The translations under genes were made by a program, and so were the position numbers. Source: Paraburkholderia madseniana (GTDB taxonomy: Bacteria; Pseudomonadota; Gammaproteobacteria; Burkholderiales; Burkholderiaceae). Taken from it: a DNA stretch of 64,000 bases. Below are positions 45,087-54,768 of the stretch, piece after piece (the stretch's first letter is position 1; every line of letters begins with the position of its first letter). The notes under the pieces are model-generated. The model was not told the DNA's origin, did not search any database, and saw only the letters and a list, made by a program, of their open reading frames with translations. The DNA lies in contig NZ_VOSW01000008.1 in the NCBI RefSeq assembly GCF_009690905.1, forward strand, positions 79,019-143,018, given 5' to 3'.

Positions 45087-45782
45087 TCAAGCCGGTTTGC
45101 GCCGCGCATCGAGATCCGCGTGGCGCTTGCCGGGGATGCACGCCACTGCGACGATCGACAACGCCAATCCGCCCATCACGTAGTAAGTCGGCGCGAGCGG
45201 CGAACCCGTGGTGTTGATGAGCCACGTCACGACAAAATTCAGCGCCTCGGGCGAGAGGCCGTGTGTGATCAACGCGCCAACCACCGCACCGAGCAGAAGC
45301 GCCGCCGCCTGGCTCGCCATCTGCCAACTGCCGTAGAAGCCGCGCTTCGAGAACGGCGCCGCTTCGATCAGCAAAGCTGTAGAACTGCCGAATTCACCAC
45401 CGGCGGAGAAACCCTGCAACAGACGCCCGAGCACGATCATCAAAGGCGCGCCGATGCCGATCGCCGAATACGGCGGGGCAATCGCCAGCAGCAGAATGCC
45501 GAGCGTCATCAGCGCGATGACGAGCGATAGCGCCGCCTTGCGTCCCGCCCGATCCGCGTAAAGTCCAAGTACGATGCCGCCGATCGGCCGCATGACGAAT
45601 GCGACGCCGAAGGTTGCGGTGGTCAGCAACATCGACGCATAGTCGTTTCCTGCTGGAAAGAATAATTGTGCGATCACCACCGTGAGGAAACCGAACACGG
45701 TGAAGTCGTACCATTCGAGCGCGTTGCCGATCACGGCCGCCATGACGGCGCGTGTATTGAGGCTCCGTAACGCTGGTGCCAT
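45087..45782 (-). pseudogene. MHS-family MFS transporter with large in-frame internal deletion
   Basis: Only 231 residues, against about 430 for the family. The first 160 residues are a normal MHS-type N-terminal half (IGNALEWYDF, then GLYADRAGRKAAL and LQGFSAGGEFGSS). At about residue 184 the sequence jumps from GLSPEALN straight to FVVTWLINTTGSPLAP, which is normally near the last helix, so helices of the middle are missing. The frame is kept. It is either a dead gene or a rare mini-transporter; dead is much more likely. Confidence 0.75.
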
Positions 45783-46056
45783 TCGAATCTCCAGCCTGCG
45801 AAAAATGTCGCGTGGTACGGCGTCTCAGCGTAGATGTGCTTCAGCGTGCCTTAGTGCGCCCTGGCGCGAGAGAGAAAAACAATGCCCGCCGCCGCAATCG
45901 CATTGGAGTGTAAAGAGCGCACAAGCTGTTTTCAAGCAGCAAAAAAGCGTCTGTCGCGCAGGGCGGCAGACGCCTCTATGATCAGACCGCAGTCCGGCAC
46001 CGCAATGTTGCGGCGCATTTACCGCGACACTGAATGTGTATGCGGCTGAAACGTAA

Positions 46057-46368
46057 TCAGGCCTTCTTGTTATATGCGCTGCACCAACCTGTGCTCGCGA
46101 CCTGCTTGCCCGCGAACATCGGGCAGCCCGCGTAGGGGTCGGTCGGCTTGCCTTGATAGAAGCTGCAGTTGCCGCAGTCCTGGCCCGCTGCGTATTTCGC
46201 GAACTTGGCCTTGTCGACTTTGCTCGCGTCGGCCTTGTAGCCGAGCGCTTGTGCGGTCGGGTCGGTCTCGGCGACCTTCGGTGCGTCGGCGAAAGCCTGG
46301 CGCGACAGGGCAAACGTGGATGCCACACCAATGCTGGTGATCAAAAACGTACGACGGGAAGATTTCAT
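46057..46368 (-). CDS. High-potential iron-sulfur protein (HiPIP)
   Basis: A 103-residue protein with a twin-arginine signal (SSRRTFL at about 3-9, cleavage after AFA). The mature part carries four cysteines in the HiPIP pattern: CGNC, then GCPMF and GWCSAY, binding a 4Fe-4S cluster. Periplasmic electron carrier, often to cytochrome oxidases or reaction centres. Monocistronic by position. Confidence 0.95.
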   Translation of the reverse strand: MKSSRRTFLITSIGVASTFALSRQAFADAPKVAETDPTAQALGYKADASKVDKAKFAKYAAGQDCGNCSFYQGKPTDPYAGCPMFAGKQVASTGWCSAYNKKA

Positions 46369-46580
46369 GGGGACTCACTCCATTTATATTGAACTGATCG
46401 CCGTTCTGATGACAGCGGTCCCTAAGGATAGCAATGAAGCTGTCGCGCGTGACGGCCCAAATGATAGAGATAACCGAATTTGCACTCCCCCGCGCGCTCG
46501 TTACGCGCTCGGAATGTCCGTTGCTCGCATGACGTGAGCAGCGGGGCGAGAAGCGAGGTGAAAACGCGAGGGTGCGACAA

Positions 46581-47687
46581 TTAAGCGCGCCCACTCAGTT
46601 CGCAGACACGCTGAGCGATCGCTAGCGACGCCGTCAATCCAGGCGACTCGATACCGAACAGATTGACCAGCCCGCGCACGCCATGCGCGGCCGGCCCTTG
46701 AATCACGAAGTCGGCGGCGGGCTCGCCTGGGCCGGAAAGCTTCGGACGAATCCCCGCATAAGCAGGCTGCAAGGCATCGTCGGGAAGCGCGGGCCAGTAC
46801 GCGCGAATCGCCGCGTAAAAGGAATCCGCACGATGCGGATCGACGTCGTAATTAATCACATCGACCCATTCGACGTCGGGACCGAAACGCGCCTGGCCGC
46901 CGAGATCGATCGTCAGATGCACGCCGAGGCCGGCTTCGTTCGGCATCGGATAGATCAGACGGCTGAACGGCGCGCGCCCCGAGATGCTGAAGTAGTTGCC
47001 GCGCGCGAGATAAAGCGGCGGCACATGCCGCGCGTCGAGGCCGCGAATCTTGCGCGCCAGCGCATTCGCGTACAAACCGGCGCTATTGATCACGCAGGCT
47101 GCGCTGATCGTGGTCGGCGCGCTGCCGCCCACGTTGATGATGAAGCGGCCGTTGCTCGCTTCGATCGCCTTGACCGGCGCATGGAACGCACACACCGCGC
47201 CGTCGCGCTCGGCGTCGCCCTGAATCGCCAGCATCAATTGGTGACTATCGACGATGCCCGTCTGCGGCGAGAACACGGCCTCCACACATTCGAGCGCGGG
47301 TTCGAGCGCTTGCGCCTGGTCGCCGTTGATTCGCATCAGGTCGAGCACACCGTTCTCACGGCCCTTCGCCATGATGCTTTCGAGCTGAGGAATCTGATTG
47401 CGCGAGGTGGCGACCAGCAGTTTGCCGCAGCGCGAGTGCGGCACGTTGTGCTCGACGCAGTAGTCGTAGAGCATCTCGCGACCGCGCACACAAAGCGCCG
47501 CTTTCAACGAACCGCGCGGATAGTAGATCCCCGCGTGAATCACTTCGCTATTGCGCGAGCTGGTGCCCACGCCAATCGCTTCCGCCGCTTCCAGCACGAT
47601 CACCTCGCGCCCGCGCGCCGCCAATGCGCGCGCCACGGCAAGACCGACGACACCAGCGCCGATCACTACACATTCGATCTGATCCAT
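46581..47687 (-). CDS. FAD-dependent oxidoreductase, L-2-hydroxyglutarate oxidase-like
   Basis: A 368-residue DAO-fold flavoprotein. The Rossmann motif [16 protein letters not shown] is at about 7-22, then [15 protein letters not shown] (about 43-57), typical of LhgO-type 2-hydroxyacid oxidases, and a C-terminal [15 protein letters not shown] loop for FAD. It probably oxidises a 2-hydroxy acid and feeds electrons to quinone or oxygen. The symbol is withheld because LhgO and related enzymes cannot be separated by eye. Confidence 0.85.
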   Translation of the reverse strand: MDQIECVVIGAGVVGLAVARALAARGREVIVLEAAEAIGVGTSSRNSEVIHAGIYYPRGSLKAALCVRGREMLYDYCVEHNVPHSRCGKLLVATSRNQIPQLESIMAKGRENGVLDLMRINGDQAQALEPALECVEAVFSPQTGIVDSHQLMLAIQGDAERDGAVCAFHAPVKAIEASNGRFIINVGGSAPTTISAACVINSAGLYANALARKIRGLDARHVPPLYLARGNYFSISGRAPFSRLIYPMPNEAGLGVHLTIDLGGQARFGPDVEWVDVINYDVDPHRADSFYAAIRAYWPALPDDALQPAYAGIRPKLSGPGEPAADFVIQGPAAHGVRGLVNLFGIESPGLTASLAIAQRVCELSGRA

Positions 47688-48180
47688 GTCCCTTGACGCG
47701 GCTAACCTCGCCGCGCGCTGCCTCGTTCACCCGATAATCATGAAGACAGGGTACGGCTATCGAGGACCGCACACCGCTCGCTGTCGAACGCACCTGGCCT
47801 TACGCAACCGCTTTACAAAATTGTACGACGCTGCACAGACAGAAATGCCCGCAGGCAGACGACTGCGGGCATTCGGTCTTGAGCAGGGCTTAAACGTATG
47901 GGCCGGACAAGACCAGTGTACGCCGTCGACGATTGTCGCGCTCGAATCTTCATGCGCGCGATGGCATCGCCCCGCGTCCTCGGAGCATTGCCGGCTATGG
48001 CGACCACCTTGCCGCCGGACGCCCGTCTGGCCGAAGACAGACCGACGCAAACCCTCCGAAATCGCGAAACTAGCAACAATTGCTGCGACATTCATCCTGT
48101 TTTAAGTGTCGAACCGCCTGTTTCGTGTCCTCAGAAAGCCGTCCGAAGGCGGCTTTCTGCCAAAAACAGAGCAAAAATGC
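47688..48180. other. Intergenic region with two hairpins
   Basis: About 490 bases without a gene. ATGCCCGCAG / CTGCGGGCAT (47844-47873) and CAGAAAGCCG / CGGCTTTCTG (48132-48159) are strong hairpins; the second follows the MoxR-like gene and probably ends its transcript although no T-run follows it. The promoter of the oxidoreductase gene lies here. Confidence 0.5.
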
Positions 48181-49158
48181 TCAAAAACCGATCGGTTTCC
48201 TGCGATTTCCATAATCCAGGCGGATGTCGCCGGCTTCGATCCGATCTCGCCCGTCGATGCGCGCCGCGCCGAAGCCATTCAGAATCGCGCGCCGCATTTC
48301 ACGCGGCGAGGCCAGCTTCAGCGCATCGAGCGCGGCGTCGCCGAGCATTTCGGGAAAACGCAGACCCCAGTTATGCGCCGAGCGAATCTCGTCGTAGATC
48401 GATTGAGCGATACGGCGTGCGCCGTCACGATCCGGCGGCGGAATCTCATACACGTTCATCCGGTTCAGAATCGGCTCCGGGATCGAGCGCTCGTCGTTCG
48501 CGGTCGCGATCCAGATCACATGGCCGGCATTGATCGGAATCTCCGCGAATTCGTCGATGAACGTCTGCGCCGTGTCGTGTTCGAGCAGCGCGTAAAGCGC
48601 GCCGAGCGGATCGTATTGCGAATCGCCAGTGGCCTTGTCGATTTCGTCGACGGCAATCACGGGGTTGGCGTAGCTGCCGTTCACGAGCGCATCGAACACC
48701 TTGCCCGGCTTCGCGTTCTTCCATTGCGACGATGCGCCCGACAGAATCCACCCCGCTGTCAGCGAACTCATCGCCACGTATTGGTACGCGGTGCCGAGCA
48801 TGCGCGCCAATTGCTTGGCAAAGTGCGTCTTGCCGATGCCCGGATCGCCGAGCAACAGGATCGGCATCAACTCGAGCCGGTCTTCAGTCTCGAGACACAA
48901 GGCGACCTGCTTGCGGATGTCGTCGAGCGGCTCTGAAAAGTTGGGCAGCGCGTCGATCAGATCGTCGATCGACGGCATCCGGTTCGGCTTGACGCAGAAG
49001 CGCAGATTGCCGGTTTTCAGCATCTTTTCGTACGTGGCGCGCAGCGCCTCGTTCGCGCCTTCGCTGAGCTCGTTCAGCGCGGTCTCGACCTGATCGAGGT
49101 CGTACACCCGACTGAAAGATGCCACGGCGATTTCCTGTTTGACCATTGCTGTTGTCAT
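48181..49158 (-). CDS. MoxR/Lon-like AAA+ ATPase
   Basis: A 325-residue protein with the start at 49158 (MTTAMVKQE); an upstream in-frame start is less likely. Walker A LLGDPGIGKTH near 102-112, Walker B AVDEIDKATG near 169-178, sensor 1 in IATANDERSIP near 218-228, and Arg finger in EPILNRM. The N-terminal 85 residues are a helical domain. No vWA gene lies beside it, so it differs from the MoxR of the conflict operon and is more like the core-genome Lon-like ATPase of Burkholderia. Confidence 0.85.
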   Translation of the reverse strand: MTTAMVKQEIAVASFSRVYDLDQVETALNELSEGANEALRATYEKMLKTGNLRFCVKPNRMPSIDDLIDALPNFSEPLDDIRKQVALCLETEDRLELMPILLLGDPGIGKTHFAKQLARMLGTAYQYVAMSSLTAGWILSGASSQWKNAKPGKVFDALVNGSYANPVIAVDEIDKATGDSQYDPLGALYALLEHDTAQTFIDEFAEIPINAGHVIWIATANDERSIPEPILNRMNVYEIPPPDRDGARRIAQSIYDEIRSAHNWGLRFPEMLGDAALDALKLASPREMRRAILNGFGAARIDGRDRIEAGDIRLDYGNRRKPIGF

Positions 49159-49452
49159 CGCACACCCCGTCTGGCTGGTCTTGCTGCTGCGGCGCCTGAT
49201 GGACACCGTTTCAGGTCCAGTGTAGCGAGGCCATATTCGCGTGCAAGCCAGCAGTCATGCGGGTCTGCTGCTAACAAGGGGGTGTTTCCTGCGACGCCCC
49301 GGAGGACGCCCCCTTGGGGATTCACCTCCTCATCGGAAATGGTGTTTTGCTGAACCCGGCCCCGTTTGAAGTGTCAGAAAGGCGTTCAGCCCATCAGGCG
49401 TAAGATGGCCTTCTGTCTACTCTGCCGGACGCAGCGACCGGAGAAACCTTCT

Positions 49453-49959
49453 ATGTGGAAAACCAGTATCGTGGCCGTGCTAGCCGCCGCGCTGTTCGAC
49501 ACTTCGCTGCTTGCGAACGCGCAACAAGGGGCGGCGCAACAGGCCGTGCAATGGCAGTTGCAGGTCATGCGCGACGGCCAGCAGATCGATTCGTTCGACG
49601 GCACCACCACCGTCGGCCAGGCGCGCACGGACACGCATCACAAGATGGTCCAGCATAACGTCGGCTGTAAAGACCAGCCTGGCGGCAGCATCGATCTGGC
49701 GCGCACGCTGACGATCTCGCCGCTGCAGGCGGATGCGAGCACGGTCACGCTGTCGATCGAAGCCCAGGAAACATTCGAGGAAGACGCCGCACGACAAACC
49801 GACACCGGTTGCAAGTTGCCGCCGCAACCGCGTCAGGTGAGCGCAAGCCATCCCGGCCTGAAGCTGCCGCCTGGTCAGTGGGTCAATTGGACGATCGTCG
49901 ACAAGAATCCGAGCCTGGTTTATCGCGTGCGTGCGAGCCTTGCGAACAGCGCGAACTAG
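49453..49959 (+). CDS. Hypothetical periplasmic protein
   Basis: A 168-residue protein. A signal peptide (about 1-23, LLANA/QQ) is followed by a beta-rich domain with three Cys (about 76, 119 region) that could pair. No known family. It is the first gene of a pair with the endonuclease/phosphatase-like gene 77 bases downstream. Confidence 0.7.
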   Translation: MWKTSIVAVLAAALFDTSLLANAQQGAAQQAVQWQLQVMRDGQQIDSFDGTTTVGQARTDTHHKMVQHNVGCKDQPGGSIDLARTLTISPLQADASTVTLSIEAQETFEEDAARQTDTGCKLPPQPRQVSASHPGLKLPPGQWVNWTIVDKNPSLVYRVRASLANSAN

Positions 49960-50036
49960 TGCAATGCGAACAATGCGAACTGCACGAACCGAAACGAACA
50001 ACCGAAGCCCCCAACAGAACACGTGGACAACGCGGC

Positions 50037-50834
50037 ATGCGAAACCCAGAAGAATTGATCCGCGAGAGCGCAGCGCCCAAGGATTTCATTGCGGTCAGCT
50101 GGAATCTGCATAAGGGCCGCACACCGCTCGGCTTTCAGGCTTGGCAGGCGATGCAGCGCTGGGTTCAGTCGACCCATGCGGACGCGTATTTTTTACAGGA
50201 AGCGATGGCGCGGCGCATGCCCTCGCCGATATTGGCAAGTAGTTTCGGCTCGCCGCTCGGCGATCCGTTGAGCGATGTCTGGCACTGTCAGGCCACCGAG
50301 ATCGCTCGCGCGGCCGAACTCGAAATCGCGCTTGGGCCAAACGTCTTCAAGCCGTCCTGGCGGCATGGCAATGCGATTCTGTCGCCGCATCCGCTCGATC
50401 TCGGCGGACGCTGGGATATCTCCGCGCATCGCTTCGAAAAGCGCGGACTGCTGGTGGCGCGAGCGACCTTCGGCGGTCATTCGGTCACGCTGCTGTGCGC
50501 GCATCTCGCGCTCACGCGCTCGGCGCGCTTGCGGCAGATGAACTGGATCGCGCACTGGATCGCGAAGGAAGCGCCGGAAGGTCCGCTGGTGCTGGCCGGC
50601 GACTTCAACGACTGGCGCAACGACTCGGTGCCGCTCTTCGCCGAACACGGCTTGCAGGAAGTGGCGACGCTGCTCGGCGAATCGGGCCGCACATTTCCGG
50701 CCTTCTCGCCAGCGCTCGCGCTCGACAAGATGTTCGTGCGCGGTATGGAGCCGGTCGAATGGATCCAGCCGACGCAGGAAACGGCGTGGCTGTCGGATCA
50801 TTTGCCGTATATGGCGCGGTTGCGAGTCGAGTGA
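50037..50834 (+). CDS. Endonuclease/exonuclease/phosphatase-family protein
   Basis: A 265-residue protein with the AP-endonuclease-like fold. WNLHKG at about 22-27 gives the first Asn, LQEAM near 56-60 the Glu, GDFNDW near 189-194 the Asp-Asn pair, and SDHLPYMARL at the end the catalytic His. Members cut phosphodiesters in DNA, lipids or nucleotides; substrate unknown. The start ATG 50037 fits the family onset. Confidence 0.85.
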   Translation: MRNPEELIRESAAPKDFIAVSWNLHKGRTPLGFQAWQAMQRWVQSTHADAYFLQEAMARRMPSPILASSFGSPLGDPLSDVWHCQATEIARAAELEIALGPNVFKPSWRHGNAILSPHPLDLGGRWDISAHRFEKRGLLVARATFGGHSVTLLCAHLALTRSARLRQMNWIAHWIAKEAPEGPLVLAGDFNDWRNDSVPLFAEHGLQEVATLLGESGRTFPAFSPALALDKMFVRGMEPVEWIQPTQETAWLSDHLPYMARLRVE

Positions 50835-50837
50835 ACT

Positions 50838-50880
50838 ACTTTAAAAGGCGGCCTAGCCGCCTTTAGCCGCCTTTTTCTCT
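50838..50880. terminator. GGCGGC/GCCGCC hairpin downstream of EEP gene
   Basis: AAAGGCGGC / GCCGCCTTT hairpin followed by a further GCCGCC and a T-run, fits a terminator between the EEP gene and the convergent epimerase gene. Confidence 0.7.
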
Positions 50881-50928
50881 TCCCTGCTGCAAACGTGAAG
50901 CCGGCAGGACGACGCTGACCAACGCGCA

Positions 50929-51918
50929 TTAGCCTCTTCGCGGCGTCCAGTTCAGCGCCGCCGCGATCTCCTCGCCGGGCTGCAACACGCAGCCGCCCAC
51001 CTGCTCGCGCATGCCCATCGCGTTGAAGCAATCGGTCGTGTTGGTCACCGGTTCGACACATAGCTGTGCATCGTTAGCGGGCGCGAATACCACCATATGA
51101 TCGAAGGGCGCATCGGCGGTCATCGTCAGTTGACGGTGTTCGTCGGGCCATGCAATCGTCGCCTCGCGCGACCAGTTGGCGAAGTTGTTGTCGAGCGCGA
51201 ACGTGTCCGGCGACATGCCGTGGCGCAACGCCTCGACCGCAGGGTGCGGGCCGAGATGCGTGGGCAGCACGTCGGCGTCGGCATGCCACATGGCTTGCAC
51301 TTCGGCGTAGATGCGGGTCCGCGCGGTGCGCGGATAGTATGGGTGATGGCCCATGCCGAAGGGCATCGGCCGGTCACCGAGATTCTGCGCGGAGAGCGTG
51401 ATGCGTAGCGCGTCGTCGATCAACTCGATGCGCTGCTGCGCGCGATAACGGAACGGCCAGTCGCCGGGCTGCCGTGAGTCCGGTTCGTGTTCGAAGTGCA
51501 ATTCCACGGAGCTCTCCGTGCGCGCCCCCACCTGCCACGGATGCCGCCACGCGTTGCCATGCAGCGCATGCGTAAAGCGCAGGTCGTTGCCGTTCAGATC
51601 GACTGTGCCGCCGTCGAACTGGAAACGCGCGTCGCGAATCCGGTTGCAATAGGGAAAGAGCGGAAAGCTCGCCATGCGCAGCGGATCACGTTGATCGAAC
51701 GCTGCTTGCGTGGCTGGCCGCAGCCAGTGAAGCGGGCCTTCTGGCGTCGACTCATAGTAAGCCGCGAGCGCGCCGCCGACTTCAGGCGCGACCACCACGT
51801 GCATGGCGCCAGCCGTCAGCGTGACAAGCGACGGCGCGATCGCGGGGTCGTCGAGCCACGTGAGCCCGGTGAGTTCAGCGACGAATGGCCGGATCGGATT
51901 CAAGGAAACGTCGCGCAT
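50929..51918 (-). CDS. Aldose 1-epimerase-family protein
   Basis: A 329-residue protein. The start at 51918 (MRDVSLNPIRPF) is chosen because residues before it are not family-like. Galactose-mutarotase fold: FPLFPYCNRIRD (about 87-98), the catalytic His in LHGNAWRHPW near 120-129, GMGHHPYYPR near 191-200 and a final Glu in CVEPVT. It interconverts sugar anomers. It is divergent from the LacI-ytf locus, so it probably prepares the sugar imported by that system. Confidence 0.85.
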   Translation of the reverse strand: MRDVSLNPIRPFVAELTGLTWLDDPAIAPSLVTLTAGAMHVVVAPEVGGALAAYYESTPEGPLHWLRPATQAAFDQRDPLRMASFPLFPYCNRIRDARFQFDGGTVDLNGNDLRFTHALHGNAWRHPWQVGARTESSVELHFEHEPDSRQPGDWPFRYRAQQRIELIDDALRITLSAQNLGDRPMPFGMGHHPYYPRTARTRIYAEVQAMWHADADVLPTHLGPHPAVEALRHGMSPDTFALDNNFANWSREATIAWPDEHRQLTMTADAPFDHMVVFAPANDAQLCVEPVTNTTDCFNAMGMREQVGGCVLQPGEEIAAALNWTPRRG

Positions 51919-52059
51919 GGTCAGAAAAGGCGGGGCCTCAGGCGGATGGCGGCATGAACGCCCATCGATGTCTCCTATGACATGCCGCGCACAGCGCGCG
52001 GCCGGCGGAACCGTCAGGCTCCGCGCGACCGAGAATCGCACGCCAAAGCGTATCGGTCA

Positions 52060-52073
52060 ATATTATTAGTAAT
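52060..52073. promoter_or_regulatory. Candidate LacI operator 1
   Basis: TATTATTAGTAATA with the shared core ATATTATTAGT at 52060-52070, in the gap between the epimerase and LacI genes. The same core recurs at 52148 and 53294. Confidence 0.5.
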
Positions 52074-52147
52074 AAATTCACCAAAACTAACCAATTCTTG
52101 CCTTACCAAATCTCCCAAATGGCGGGTTAGCGCGCGTTGCCGCGCGC

Positions 52148-52158
52148 ATATTATTAGT
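52148..52158. promoter_or_regulatory. Candidate LacI operator 2
   Basis: ATATTATTAGT, identical core to the other two sites, 70 bases before the LacI start. Confidence 0.5.
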
Positions 52159-52227
52159 GGTACCGTCAGCACCACGAATGCCACCGGCATGCTCCTGCTT
52201 TTGCGCCGCTGCAGCGCGGCCCGCACA

Positions 52228-53310
52228 ATGAAAAAATCGACTCAACGCCGCCCGACCATGACCGACATCGCCAAGCTCACCGGCGTGTCGCAATCTACTG
52301 TTTCGCTCGTGCTGAACAACGCGACCGGCGCAAAATTCTCTGAGACCACCCGCAACAAGGTGCTGAAGGCCGCGCACGACCTCGGTTACCGGCTGTCGCT
52401 GCGCGAACCGGTATCGGTGTCGGACGATGAACGCAACCTGATCGTCTATCTGGCCGACGAGATTTCCACCAGTCCGCATCCGGTCGTCAACGTCGACGGC
52501 GCGCGCGATGCGGCCTATGCGAGCGGCAAGATGCTCGCCGTCTACTCGACGCACGGCAACGCCGACATCGAAAAGCAGGTGCTCGACGCGACGCTGTCGA
52601 ACCCGCACGTATTCGGCGTGATCTACGCGACCGTCTACACCCGCAAGGTCACCTTGCCGGCGGCGCTCTCGCAGGTGCCCACCGTGCTGCTGAACTGCTA
52701 CACGAGCGAAGGCGGGTTGTCATCGGTGGTGCCCGCCGAGGTCGCGGGTGGCCATCTGGCGACCGACTATCTGCTGCAGTCGGGGCATCGACGGATCGGC
52801 TATATCAACGGCGAACCGTGGCAGGACGCCTCAAAAGACCGCCTCAAGGGCTATCGCACGGCACTCGCCACCGCCGACCTGCCGTACGCGCCGGAACTGG
52901 TGCGCGACGGCGACTGGAGTTCGGGAGTCGGCTTCGAAATGACGCTCTCCCTGATGCGCGAGCCCCATCCGCCGACCGCCATTTTCTGCGCCAACGACCT
53001 GACCGCGCTGGGCGCGATCGAGGCTCTGAAGCAACTCGGCCTACGCGTGCCCGAAGACGTTTCCGTGCTCGGCTACGACGACCAGGAAATTGCCCGCCAC
53101 ACGCATCCACCGCTGTCGACGGTGGTGCTGCCGAACTACGAACTGGGCCGTTGGGCCGTCGAAACCCTGCTGCAGGAAGAACACAACCGTGCAGCGGGTG
53201 CACCGGTGCGGCATCGCCTCGTCAAACTCGACGGACCGCTCGTCGAACGCGGTTCGGTCAGGGTAATTACCGAGGCAGAAAAGCCAATAATTAATATTAT
53301 TAGTGATTGA
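52228..53310 (+). CDS. LacI-family regulator of the ytf locus
   Basis: A 360-residue protein. The start ATG 52228 puts the HTH (MTDIAKLTGVSQSTVSLVLN) at about 11-30, with the hinge helix near 50-60. A periplasmic-binding-like ligand domain follows (about 75-345). The gene is divergent from an epimerase and followed by the ABC transporter, with shared operator-like sequences on both sides of it, so it should repress its own promoter and that of ytfQ until the sugar binds. Confidence 0.9.
   Translation: MKKSTQRRPTMTDIAKLTGVSQSTVSLVLNNATGAKFSETTRNKVLKAAHDLGYRLSLREPVSVSDDERNLIVYLADEISTSPHPVVNVDGARDAAYASGKMLAVYSTHGNADIEKQVLDATLSNPHVFGVIYATVYTRKVTLPAALSQVPTVLLNCYTSEGGLSSVVPAEVAGGHLATDYLLQSGHRRIGYINGEPWQDASKDRLKGYRTALATADLPYAPELVRDGDWSSGVGFEMTLSLMREPHPPTAIFCANDLTALGAIEALKQLGLRVPEDVSVLGYDDQEIARHTHPPLSTVVLPNYELGRWAVETLLQEEHNRAAGAPVRHRLVKLDGPLVERGSVRVITEAEKPIINIISD
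53294..53304. promoter_or_regulatory. Candidate LacI operator 3, before ytfQ
   Basis: ATATTATTAGT overlaps the last codons of the LacI gene, 120 bases before ytfQ. A partly inverted AT-rich copy (GATAATAATT) follows, so the site may be a full palindrome. Confidence 0.5.
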
Positions 53311-53423
53311 CCGATAATAATTCCCGGTGGAATAATCGGCACGTCCGGTCAGGGTGAAACAGCCCGGCCGACAGGAGAAACACTAAAAAGCAAATACACC
53401 TCACCAGGTACTGGAGGAAGACA

Positions 53424-54443
53424 ATGGCGTCGCTCAACACGCAGTCGCGCAAGCACGCGCGCAAGCAACAGATTCGTCCGCTGGCAGGTTCGCTGCTGGC
53501 TCTGGCAATCGGGTTCGGCGTCGCCACTGCGCACGCCGACGACGCGTTGCCGAAGTTGGCCACCAAGACGCCGCTGAAGGTCGGCTTCGCGCAGACCGAA
53601 AGCAACAATCCGTGGCGTCTCGCGGAAACCAAGAGCTTCAAGGACATCGCCGCGAAGTGCGGCTGGCAGGTCGTGATGACCGACGCCAACGGCTCCAACT
53701 CCAAGCAGGTCTCTGACATTCAAAGCATGATCGCGCAGCACGTCGATCTGCTGGTGTTCCCGCCGCGCGAAGAAAAGCCGCTTGCGCCCGTCGTGCTGCA
53801 AGCCAAAAAGGCCGGCATTCCGGTGATCCTGGTGGACCGTGACGTCGATCAGTCGGTGGCCAAGGCGGGCCGCGACTACATCACGTTTATCGGTTCGGAC
53901 TTCATCGATCAGGGCCATCGCGCGGCTGACTGGCTCGTCAAGGCGACCGGCGGCAAGGCGAAGATCATCGAACTCGAAGGCACCACGGGCGCGTCCGCTG
54001 CGAACGACCGCAAGAAGGGCTTCGACGAAATCATCGCGAAGAACCCGGGCATGACGATCATCGCCTCGCAAAGCGGCGACTTCGCGCGCGACAAGGGCCG
54101 TCAGGTGATGGAAACGCTGTTGCAGGCGCACCCGGAAGTGACCGCCGTCTACGCGCATAACGACGAAATGGCGCTCGGCGCGATCGCCGCGATCAAGGCC
54201 GCCGGCAAGCAGCCGGGCAAGGACATCCAGATCGTCACGATCGACGGCACCAAGGGTGGCATGGACGCGATCGCCGCCGGCGAACTCGGCGCAAGCGTGC
54301 AGTCGAGCCCGTTCTTCGGCCCGCTCGCCTGCGACGTCGCCCAACGTTACGCGAAGGGCGAAAAGATCCCGACGTGGGTCAAGGTCTCGGACCGCTTCTA
54401 CGACAAGAGCAACGTGCAGCAGAGCATGCAGTACGGCTATTGA
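53424..54443 (+). CDS. ytfQ: Sugar ABC transporter periplasmic binding protein, YtfQ-like
   Basis: A 339-residue protein with an N-terminal basic extension and signal peptide (about 1-38, THAHAD). The mature part is a type I sugar-binding fold: VGFAQTESNNPWR, FPPREEKPL, VDRDVDQ, ITFIGSDF and HNDEMALGAIAA. These blocks agree with the galactofuranose-binding YtfQ group. Genes for one ATPase and two permeases follow in the ytfQRT-yjfF order. Confidence 0.9.
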   Translation: MASLNTQSRKHARKQQIRPLAGSLLALAIGFGVATAHADDALPKLATKTPLKVGFAQTESNNPWRLAETKSFKDIAAKCGWQVVMTDANGSNSKQVSDIQSMIAQHVDLLVFPPREEKPLAPVVLQAKKAGIPVILVDRDVDQSVAKAGRDYITFIGSDFIDQGHRAADWLVKATGGKAKIIELEGTTGASAANDRKKGFDEIIAKNPGMTIIASQSGDFARDKGRQVMETLLQAHPEVTAVYAHNDEMALGAIAAIKAAGKQPGKDIQIVTIDGTKGGMDAIAAGELGASVQSSPFFGPLACDVAQRYAKGEKIPTWVKVSDRFYDKSNVQQSMQYGY

Positions 54444-54768
54444 TCGACAGCCGCCGTCGTACACGCGGTTGGGTAGCTTGAGGGCAGCGCTTTAGCGGAG
54501 TGTCCACGCGCTCCGTACCTCGAAGAAAGCCTCTTCGAGAGCTGTGCCCGCAGGACGTCCCGGCCCCGAATCGATCTCCTCGGGGGGCGGGTGACGGGAA
54601 GGGTTCGGAGCGACGCGTTCGTGGCAGCACGGGCCGTCGCTTCGCTTTTATGCGGCGTAACATGGTTCGACGACACCGCCTGCATGGAGCCCGAACGAAC
54701 GGCCACAGCGGCTCGCACTGCGCAGCGCATGCAGCACGTGAAGCAGCACACGCATCAGGAGGACACCC
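54444..54768. other. Gap between ytfQ and ytfR with hairpin
   Basis: About 325 bases. CTCGAAGA / TCTTCGAG (near 54518-54542) and a GC-rich block follow ytfQ; they may stabilise the ytfQ message so that more binding protein than membrane parts is made. No gene supported. Confidence 0.5.

Noticed and set aside
53349..54464. 371-residue antisense frame over ytfQ
   Set aside because: Composition is dominated by Arg, Ala and Asp and follows the codon bias of the sense gene.
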